From contig NC_057813.1 in NCBI RefSeq assembly GCF_018294505.1, forward strand, positions 320,563,191-320,627,190: DNA of 64,000 bases, read 5' to 3'. How positions within the stretch are numbered: position 1 is the stretch's first letter; each line of letters begins with the position of its first letter. The translations under genes were made by a program, and so were the position numbers. This DNA is from Triticum aestivum (lineage: Eukaryota > Streptophyta > Magnoliopsida > Poales > Poaceae). Under the pieces are notes generated by a model, which made no database searches, was not told the origin of the DNA, and was given only the letters and a program-made list of their open reading frames with translations. Positions 55,421-64,000 of this stretch are shown piece by piece.

Positions 55421-57008
55421 TCTTCTCCAATGACCTTGCGTCTCTCTTCATTAAAACGATGAAGGAATTGCTTGACAGGTTTAAAATTGGGATCAATATT
55501 GAGAGTGTTCTCAGCGAGTTCCCTCGGTACACCTGGCATGTCTTAAGGTTTCCATGCAAGGATGTCCCGGTTTTCATGGATGAACTCGATGAGTGCGCTT
55601 TCCTATTTCGGATCCATATTGGCACCAATGGTGAACTACTTGGATGAATCGCCAGGGACAAAGTCAACCTGTTTGGTGTCATCTGCCGACTTAACTTCAG
55701 CAATGGGTCATGCTCTGTTGTTGGCTTCTTCAAAGGGGTCATATCCGCCGGGTCAACACTGTCTTTATAAAACTTCTGCTCCTCTATTACACAGATAGAC
55801 TCAACATAAGCAGCATCGCCTTCTTCACATTCCAGAGCTATTTTCCTATCACCATGTACTGTGATGGTACCCTTGCGACCCGACATCTTAAGCTGCAGAT
55901 ACACATAACAAGGCCGTGCCATAAATTTGGCGTAAGCCGGCTGTCCAAACAGAGCATGATAGGGTTTTTGATCTTGACCACTTCAAAGGTTAACGTCTCC
56001 GCCCTGTAATTGTGTTCATTGCCAAAAGCTACTTCAAAAGCAATCTTACCAACTGGGTAGGCCGACTTACCAGGCACCACTCCATGAAAGACTGTAGAGG
56101 ATGGCTTAAGATCTTTGTCAGTTAGATCCATCCGGCAAAAACTATCATAATAAAGGATGTTGATACTAGTGATCCGTCCATGAGCACCTTAGTGAACTTG
56201 TAACCTCCAACCTGAGGAGCTACCACCAAAGCTAGTTGACCCGGATTATCAACCCGGGGCTGGTGATCCTCATGGCTCCATTCGACTGTCTGCTTTGACC
56301 ATCATAAATATCAAGGTACGACCGGCTCAACCGCACTCACCGCTCGCTTTTGAACTTTCTAGTCTCACTTGCACAAGCTAGTAGTAAACATGATACTGGC
56401 CGCTACTTAGCTGCTTCGGGTCGCTCTGATACCCTAATTGTTGTTGCTGATTACCCTGATTGGGATGCTGGTTAAAGCCGCCTTCATTGCCCTAACCTTG
56501 AAAACCGAAATTTGAACCGCACCTCCAAAGCCAGACCTGTGTGAGCCGGAACCTGACCCTCCGTGTAGGCCGTTACCAATATTGTGGTCCTAGTGAACGC
56601 TGTAATTCCTATACTCCCTCATGATACTGCAGTCTTTCCACAGGTGGGTTGATGGCCTATCGGGACTACTATGTTTTGGACAAGGTTGGTTCAACATCGC
56701 CTCTAAATTGAACTTCGGCCCTCCAGATTGGGGCTGGAATTTTCCCTTGCGACGGCGCTCACCATTCAGTGCATTAGTGTTGGCCACAATCCACAGTTAG
56801 TGTGCTTGCGCTTACCATTGTTACTTGACCCTGACCTGTTGTATTCTGTTGTTGCCCCTTGCCATTTTTCTTCCCCTTACCAGATTTTTCCTCATCTGAA
56901 TCAGGATCATTAGTATTGTCTCAGTCGACATATTTAAAGAGCCGCCATGAGATCTACCATGTCATTGCAATAATGTTTAAGCCGCCCTAGCTTCTGTTTG
57001 AGGGGAAT
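55404..57008 (-). pseudogene. Element L gag end and protease (decayed)
   Basis: A lysine/glycine-rich late gag segment (SDEEKSGKGKK) and a cysteine/histidine-containing part (QPCPKHSS...HLWKDC) lie at 56900..56600. They are followed by a retropepsin-like region (56131..55838, with VFHGVVPG and VAFGNEHNYRAE motifs) and a linker. The protease active-site segment near 56170 is out of frame. Early gag is absent because the element is truncated at 57008. Confidence 0.72.
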
Positions 57009-58651
57009 TGTAACATCCCAATTTTCAATTTGGATGTTATACATAGATCATCATATGCATATCATATTTTATTTTGCATTTGGTTGAGATCCTGTAAATC
57101 TTAAGCAACTCAAGGATGCAAGGAGAGAGTTGGAGGTTTCACTAAAATTTCATATTTAATTTACTTAGAATTGGAAAAGAGGATCAATTTGATTTTCGAT
57201 AATTATTTCCAATAATTTCCAAAAAATAAATAAATGAGAGAAGATAATATGACTTCTTCAAAACAAAGGGGAAATTCTGGAAAAGAAATTTTGAAACCAA
57301 ATTATTAATTCATTTGAATTTTATTTGCTACTTTTTTGAATTACACAAAAGGATGCATTTTTTAAAATTGCATTTAGTCTAGAAAAATGTTCATATTGTC
57401 CCAAATATTTGGTAGGGACAGTGAAAATTGTTTCTGGAATTTTTAGATTTTTATTTTTATTTATTATGATTTTCTTCACGGAAATCGTTTAAAAAATTCT
57501 TCCTGGGCTATCCCAGCCGAGCCGGGCCACAACGCAGCGCCGTTGTCTCCTTCCTCTGCTCGGGAGGAGTCCCGCCCCGAGCCGCCGGCAGAGTCCCGCC
57601 CTGTTTATTAGGTTTAGATCATGTTTTTTGTTCGTTATTTGAAGAACGTTCACCCATTAGTTTATTTTAATGAACGAATTCGTTCGTTTGGTTCTGTTAG
57701 CGAACGTTTGTTATGTAGATTTTTATTTTTAGTTTTACTTTCGGCCACGAACCTATCTGCGAATAAGTTTTATCATGATTTAGCCCCTCATCTTAAAATA
57801 GCGTAACTTTTTGCTCATTTATCCAAATTAGATGAAACCAACGCCTAAATCTTCGTAACGATCCCATCTTTCCAGTAAACCAACTTGAACATGATTTTGA
57901 AAAATTAAAATTTGAGTTTAGTTCAGATTAGTATTCGATCTTGTTTCGTTTGTATCTTGAGTTTCATAACTCCGTTTGAGTTGTTTCTTTTTGCAAATTG
58001 TAGCTAATCACATGTACCTACTGTTAAGATATAATACACATTAAAATAATGATGTTAGGTTTTGTTTTATGTTTAGTTTAGTCGTTTTCTTGTTTTGAGT
58101 TTGATTTGGATCTTTTCTCGTTTTCTCTTTGTTTCGTTTGAGTGATTGCTTATGTATGCTACTGTTTCTCTACGCTAGATTATCCATTGTGTGAAGCTTG
58201 TTACTACGAATCTCTAGAGTTTGCAGATCATCAGCAAGGCAAGTTACACTTTGATCATACTCTTCTATACCCAGTTTTTACTATGCATTAGTATTGCCCC
58301 TCAAATATTTGCATGAGTAGGATTGGGAACATGTGGTTTGGTTGTAGTGCTTGAGGTAGGAACCTAATACCTTTTGATCACTCCGGGAATATACGTTATG
58401 CTCAGTTATGCTTAGCTATGCTCGTAGATGGGGATTGGATCGAGATACACATGGAAGTTATGAGAGTTATTAATCTTGGATAATAGTAAGGTGGAAACTT
58501 TAATACACATATGGGTGGATTGGTTGGGCCACTTGGAGAATCCAGTGTTTGTCCGTTTGGGAAATCCTGGAGTACCCGTGTGATTTTTCCTCGGAATGCC
58601 ACCCAGGCTCAAAGGGATCATATGATATTTCATGACTAGAAACTTCCGTGT
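57009..58651 (+). repeat. Element M: partial LTR of a Ty3/gypsy-type element
   Basis: It starts TGTAACATCCC at 57009, a terminus common to several Triticeae gypsy LTRs. It runs through an AT-rich part, a short GC-rich block (57505..57600) and long AT-rich sequence with no gene. It is cut by a CACTA terminus at 58652 without reaching a recognisable CA end. Element L stops exactly where it begins. Confidence 0.5.
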
Positions 58652-58811
58652 CACTACAAGAAGTACGTCAACTTGCGACCATCAGTATTGGTCACTGAAT
58701 GGTCATTGTTTTCCATTTGCGACCTTTTTGTGACCAAAAATAGATGGTGAAAACCTGGCCATCAAAAACTGAAATTAACGACCTTCTCCGGGATAAGGTT
58801 GTGGAGGGAAC

Positions 58812-58856
58812 GACCAAAACAAAAGGACGTTGAACCAACGACCTTTTGTTTTGGTC
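58812..58856. repeat. Near-perfect hairpin in the CACTA subterminal region
   Basis: Two 21 bp arms (58812..58832 and 58836..58856) are reverse complements with one mismatch and a 3 nt loop (AAC). The arms begin GACCAAAACAAAAGG and end in the mirror image. Confidence 0.9.
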
Positions 58857-58959
58857 ATTGGCTGTCTGCTCAGGCCACGTCGGATCCGATGTGGCAATCT
58901 GACGTGGCAAAACTATGACCAATTGAAAAGGTCGTTGATAAAATTCAGCCTGGTCCAAT

Positions 58960-59983
58960 TCGACGCTTTACATGGGCCGAGCCCAACAATTCAGCCTTTT
59001 ACTGTATATTTTTGTGTTAATTTTCTCTAGCTACATGGGCCCGCCCAACAATTTGTCCTTTTTATGGCCTTTTGCAGATCATTTCATTAAGCCTATTTTT
59101 CTGGTTTTCAGAAAGGCGCAATATTCTGATCCGTTATAGTTTGGGCGGCAGCCTTTTTAGAGCCCAAATGTTATTCTGTCAAGTAGAACATTTGGTCTAT
59201 TTCATTCACATATTTAAATTTACACATTTGAATAGCAAAAAATCAATAAATATCTCAATTAACTAATTAAATCCAGAAATCACCTAGCCAAATACTCACA
59301 AGAGAACATACATGTCTACACGTCCAACAAATGTGCATACAATAAAAGACAGAGATACACAAGCACTACTGATGTTGTTCATCTTCAAGCAACTTAAACA
59401 AGTGCACATACAATTAAACAGGTACATGAGTAGAGATACGTCTACTAAAACTGTGGCGCGCATCTCCAAGCTTCTTCATCTTCTGTCATAGCAGCAGCAG
59501 CCCCGACGACATTAGATCCTGGTCTAGATAAACTATTAGTCAAATACACTGGAAGTAAATAATAATCTTTCAAGAGACCAAATGCCCCAGTTCAGTAATC
59601 ACTAAGCATGGCATAACAAAACTTCCTACAACATGAATGCAACAAATTAATCTGATGTTGTTCTACAATAGTAACCTATATGTACCTGCATGGTACATTG
59701 GTACAAGTGTAGGCAATGGAATGAATGTCACTATAATGGAAAATTAGATTGAACTGGACTACCATCGGGAAAAAAAGTATTGGATTGAACTGGACTCCCA
59801 TCAGAAAAGAAGGATTAGATAAACTAACACCAAAGACACGGCATCTCGAAGCTAGCCCGAGCAATGTATCAACATGTCGAGAACACCATCAAAGAAGAAA
59901 AATTACCATCAGAAGCCCACGAGAACACCACAAGAGCATCAATCAACAACAGGTATATGTATAGCTAGCAATAATTCCATGTA
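58960..59983. other. Element N non-coding interior
   Basis: About 1 kb is AT-rich, with no convincing gene on either strand. CACTA elements often carry long non-coding interiors. I see no transposase motif. Confidence 0.4.
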
Positions 59984-60064
59984 CTCCCTCTGTAAATAAA
60001 TATAAGAGCATTAAGATCACTAAAGTACTGATCTAGATGCCCTTATATTTCTTTATAGCGGGAG
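59984..60064. mobile_element. Stowaway MITE (Tc1/Mariner-type)
   Basis: The 81 bp element starts CTCCCTCTGT and ends in the reverse complement type ATAGCGGGAG, with TA on each side (59982..59983 and 60065..60066). Nearly the whole element is an imperfect inverted repeat around a central CACTAAAGTACTGATC. The ends match the Stowaway consensus CTCCCTC-type terminus. Confidence 0.92.
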
Positions 60065-60066
60065 TA

Positions 60067-60854
60067 CTAAACAACAGCAGCAACACTTGAACCAAGAAAT
60101 GTCCAGGAAGGAAACAAAAAATGGGCAGCAGGAGTAGTAAATCAGTTGAATTACACTAGTAGATTACAGTTGGAGTTATAGTGTAAACTACAACAGTGTA
60201 AATCATTAGTTTAATTACAGTAGTGAGATTTTACAATTTTTTACTGGTGTGTTATAATGCAATTTACAAACATCATCTATTATCATGAATTACTATTCCA
60301 TTACCAACATATATTTCATGATAAGGTGGCAACGACAACCACAAGTGGCATCACAGAGCATGTATAACAAGAAATTTCCAGTTAATAGGTGGTATTAACC
60401 CTCACAAGCAGCTTGTTTCAGCTATATGCATTGGATCTAGATAGCGACGAAACTATCCATGTCAAATATAACAAGTTTATGAATCAATACTCTAACATAT
60501 TCCCAACAATAAAAAAAGATCACCATCATAGGTCCTGATCAGTAAGTGATGCAAATAACCTGTACATTCAAAGATAAAAAACAATATGTCCGAGAGACAA
60601 GCAAAAAATATTTGCTTACATCAAGTATACGTTATGTATAGATAAGAATCAAAATCAAGCAATGTTAATGCCATTGATGCACAATTATTTCTGAAACTTG
60701 CAGCAAAAAGACATAGGATGCCAAACGACCAACAACAGTTTCTTACATGCATCTTTCATATTTCAAAATGCTAACCAAATCACTAATTAGCTTGCATGGA
60801 CAGAAAAAATACGAAGCAATGACCCTAGATCATATATTCAGTAGCATCACTAAC
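60067..60854. other. Element N non-coding interior between MITE and solo LTR
   Basis: About 790 bp is AT-rich. I see no gene or recognisable element end in it. Confidence 0.45.
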
Positions 60855-62260
60855 TGATAACCCACAAGTGTAGGGGATCGCAACAGCTTTCGAGGGTAGA
60901 GTATTCAACCCAAATTTATTGATTCGACACAAGGGGAGCCAAAGAATATTCTTGAGTATTAGCAGTTGAGTTGTCAATTCAACAACACCTGGATAACTTA
61001 GTATCTGCAACAAAGTATTTAGTAGCAAAGTAGTATGATAATAAAGGTAACAGTAGCAAAAGTAAAGTTTTTGGGTTTTGTAGAAGTTGTAACAGTAGCA
61101 ATGGAAAAGTAAATAAGCGAAGAACAATATGCGAAAAGCTCGTAGGCAAAGGATCAGTGATGGATAATTATGCCGGATGTGATTCCTCATGTAATAGCTA
61201 TAACATAGGGTGACACAGAACTAGCTCCAATTCATCAATGTAATGTAGGCATGTATTCCATAAATAGTCATACATGCTTATGGAAAAGAACTTGCATGAC
61301 ATCTTTTGTGCTACCCTCCCGTGGCAGCAGGGTCCTAGTGGAAACTAAGGGATATTAAGGCCTCCTTTTAATAGAGAACCGGAACAAAGCATTAGCACAT
61401 AGTGAATACATGAACTCCTCAAACTACGGTCATCACCGAGAAGTATCCCGATTATTGTCACGTCGGGGTTGTCGGATCATAACACATAATAGGTGACTAT
61501 AGACTTGCAAGATAGGATCAAGAACACACATATATTCATGAAAACATAATAGGTCCAGATCTGAAATCATGGCACTTGGGCCCTAGTGACAAGCATTAAG
61601 CATAGCAAAGTCATAGCAACATCAATCTTAGAACATAGTGGATACTAGGGATCAAACCCTAACAAAACTAACGTGCTTACATGGTAAATCTTATCAAACC
61701 CATCACCGTCCAGTAAGCCTATGATGGAATTACTCACGCACGGTGGTGAGCATCATGAAATTGGTGATGGAGGATGGTTGATGATGACGACAGCGACGAA
61801 TCCCCCTCTCCGGAGCCCCGAATGGACTCCAGATCAGCCCTCCCGAGAGAGATTAGGGCTTGGCGGCGGCTCCGTATCGTAAAACGCGATGAAACTTTCT
61901 CTCTGATTTTTTTCCTCCCCGAACGTGAATATATGGAGTTGGAGTTCAGGTCGGTGGAGGTCCAGGGGGCCCACGAGATAGGGGGGCGCGCCCAGGGGGA
62001 GGGGGTGCGCCCCCACCTTCGTGGACAGGGTGTGGGCCCCCTGGTCTTGATTCTTTCGCCAGTATTTATTTTTTCCAAAAAGTGCCTCCGTGGATTTTCA
62101 GGACATTCTGAGAACTTTTCTTTTCTACACATAAAACAACATCATGGCAGTTCTGCTGAAAACAGCGTCAATCCGGGTTAGTTTCATTCAAATCATGCAA
62201 GTTAGAGTCCAAAACAAGGGCAAAAGTGTTTGGAAAAGTAGATACGTTGGAGACGTACCA
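60855..62260 (-). repeat. Element O: solo LTR of the Athila-type family seen in D and E
   Basis: This 1406 bp LTR reads on the minus strand from TGGTACGTCTCC (62260) to GGGTTATCA (60855). It matches the element D LTR (1393 bp) along its length. The flanks are CTAAC on the left (60850..60854) and CTAAT on the right (62261..62265), a target duplication with one changed base. No internal sequence or primer site adjoins it. This is the product expected from recombination between the two LTRs of a former full element. Confidence 0.85.
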
Positions 62261-64000
62261 CTAATCAGGTCATGCCTGTATACTAGAAATCAAGAATTAA
62301 AGGGGACTTCCACCTGTTTTGAATATCTTACCTCTGTTGCTCATAGTTCAGTAGAGAAATGGTCAAGCAGTGAATGCTACGCCTCACGGACATGGCAGTA
62401 CACAATAGATTTCAGGATGGAGCACAAATAGAATACCTGGAAAATAATAGTAAGGAGCTATACAGCTTAAGTAAACATCCTTGGCTATACAGATATGTGG
62501 TGAGAATGATTTGGATCTATTTAGAATTTCTATTGCGAAACAGTAACTTGATATAAAGTCGCTTGAAGGTACGTGGTTAGCATTTAATATTTATTTGTTA
62601 CGATCTTTAATTCATCACATCATAAGGACTGCACCAAATACTCATATAAAGAGGCTGTATCAGAACTAAGAAAGTCTTATTTGAACCTCTTTTTGCTATG
62701 TAACAATCTCTAATCCAACAGTTGACATTTCCGCAATCATTTCTTCACTAGTTTTAGCAATCAAAGATGAGACGTAATACAAGTTTGATATTGGGTTATG
62801 ATAGAACTTACCATAGTAGAAAGGGTTTGTAGGGCTGCTGCACACAACGAAGTTTCTCTCTCATCCTCTCCTGCTTCTTGGCTAGTTCAGAGTCTTGGGA
62901 CCAGCACTTCTAGATTGGATCATAGGTGCAGTAGCACAGCAGCACCGCTGCCGTATACACAATTGTTGGCCAATCCATCTAGATTGGTTGAGATCACCAG
63001 CACCAGACCACTAGAGCGAGAAGCTTCGGCAAGGAGGCGCATGCTCCACCCTTGCATCCGGTAGCACCTGCAGGGAGGGAGAGGGACTAAGAAGCAAGAA
63101 AAAAGAATACTAAAGTTCAGGGCAACCAAGCTCATGCTAGGGATCAACAACACTAACCCATGGGGCACATACGCAAGCAAATGACAAAATGAAAATGAAA
63201 AATGGGTAAAAGAGTTATGGTACAAGATTAATTAGGCCATGAAAAATATCAGTCGCCTTCATAAGCACCTGAAGTCAGATACAATATAGGAGCTCGGCTC
63301 TTTGTCAGCTCAATAACAAACTAGTTCACTTCCTTTAATCTATGTAATAAGACAAGGGCATGACTAGGTTATAGAATTTACAGAATCTAAATCTACATGG
63401 AACCATCTCAGAAGCATTTCAATTTAGGCCATGTTCAAGTGGAAGTACACATTATCAATGTGTGTTTCTCAGTTTCATTTGTATGGTCAATAAAAGTGCT
63501 TTGGACCGGCATATGTCATATATGATAAACTTACAAAATCATGCAGCAATCCACTAGTTGTGCACAGAATCACAAATGCCAGAGCATATAATTTCATGCT
63601 AGGGGTACGCAACAATAACCCATAGGCTATTAACAACATTACAGGAGGGAAGAATAAGGGGTAGCGATGACCTGATATGGCCTCGATCTGGGAAGGCCGC
63701 TGTCGAGCTTCAGCAAGTCGGGGAGATGTCCATGTTTCCATACCTTAGTCGCGGTTGCGGTCAGACACGGGTACCGACCAGGAGGTCTTGTTGATATCTG
63801 TAAAGCATTGTAGAGCTTCAAATATAGGACACATATGTGAAATGTATAGATCATTAGGTGGAAGTGCATACAAAATATCTGTGTTTACAAGATGACAATA
63901 TAAGATATTACAAACAGAGCACTCATCTTACTGTCATTTCCCAATCATTGCTATAAAGCCCACGGTTCATATGAAAAAAATCCAGAGCCAACTATCTCAA
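62261..64000. other. Right end of window, no gene supported
   Basis: 1.74 kb follows the solo LTR. Short frames exist on both strands but none shows a domain, codon pattern or start context that I would defend. A weak direct similarity joins 63130..63160 and 63595..63635 (CATGCTAGGG...CAACA...AACCCAT). It may be CACTA interior or intron-like sequence. Confidence 0.4.

Larger units (their letters stand above)
46196..57008 (-). mobile_element. Element L: Tat-lineage Ty3/gypsy retrotransposon, 5' truncated, with antisense gene
   Basis: On the minus strand it holds gag end, protease, reverse transcriptase, dual RNase H, integrase, a region of tandem repeats, an antisense multi-exon gene on the plus strand, the polypurine tract (CAATTTGGGGCCTAA) and the 3' LTR. 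The 5' LTR and most of gag are gone, replaced at 57009 by another LTR. Coding is more decayed than in elements B and I. The order of parts is the same as in element I. Confidence 0.88.
58652..64000 (+). mobile_element. Element N: CACTA (En/Spm-type) DNA transposon, left end
   Basis: CACTACAAGAAGTACG at 58652 matches the plant CACTA terminal inverted repeat. The next 300 bp are crowded with GACC/GGTC motifs (GCGACC, TGGTCA, ACGACC, GGTCGTTG), the kind of subterminal array CACTA transposases bind. The other end is not in the window. No transposase domain was recognised to 64000, so the extent is a minimum guess. Confidence 0.6.

Noticed and set aside
62798..63741. Possible host gene exons near the right end
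   Set aside because: Only short frames without domains, supported starts or paired splice signals are present, and nothing distinguishes them from transposon interior.

Overview
This 64 kb window is typical gene-poor grass chromatin, almost entirely nested transposable elements, and the families suggest a Triticeae genome (wheat, Aegilops, barley or rye). Family and lineage names are from recognition by eye, not a database search. I see no intact single-copy host gene, no tRNA or rRNA gene and no CRISPR array. Elements are lettered A to O.

Layout. A (1 to about 11506, +) is a Ty3/gypsy pol region. It is split by B (2310..10362, -), a Tat-lineage Ty3/gypsy element with two 471 bp LTRs and a GTTAC target duplication. 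B keeps gag-protease but has no reverse transcriptase or integrase. C (about 11507..14070, +), D (about 14071..18690, -) and E (18691..21288, +) are broken Athila-type elements. F (21289..23181, -) is an LTR-like block. G (23182..28964, -) is a gag-only copia-like element with one 1.56 kb LTR, and H (28965 to about 30677, +) is an Athila-type 3' remnant. I (31184..41187, +) is a nearly full-length but decayed Tat element with a CCTGC target duplication. It splits an older reading frame that resembles a PIF/Harbinger accessory protein. J (42609..44439, -) is a LINE-like insertion with an 8 bp duplication, sitting in hAT remnants (K) that end in a transposase dimerisation domain. L (46196..57008, -) is a third Tat element that has lost its 5' LTR. 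M (57009..58651, +) is a partial LTR. N (58652 to the window end) starts with a CACTA terminus and carries a Stowaway MITE and an Athila-type solo LTR (O, 60855..62260).

Main observation. All three Tat elements (B, I, L) carry a second gene on the strand opposite to gag-pol, between the end of the sense coding region and the 3' LTR, converging on gag-pol. In B and I this antisense gene is clearly multi-exon. Short GT-AG introns (66 to 110 bp) join exons so that the reading frame is kept at every junction: 4 exons in B and 6 in I. L has a comparable but more decayed gene. Each has a TATA-like box beside the 3' LTR. The products share an N-terminal domain of the plant 'putative gypsy-type transposon' kind, coiled coils and a conserved C-terminal exon. 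Sense-strand genomic RNA would not have these introns removed, so the gene can survive retrotransposition and still be spliced from its own transcript. Antisense ORFs are known in some Tat elements such as Grande. A conserved, promoter-bearing, multi-intron antisense gene in three diverged elements, one of them without pol, is the most interesting feature here.

Activity. None of the elements looks autonomous. Stops are frequent and many look like C-to-T changes. In I, the integrase and RNase H catalytic residues are also substituted.
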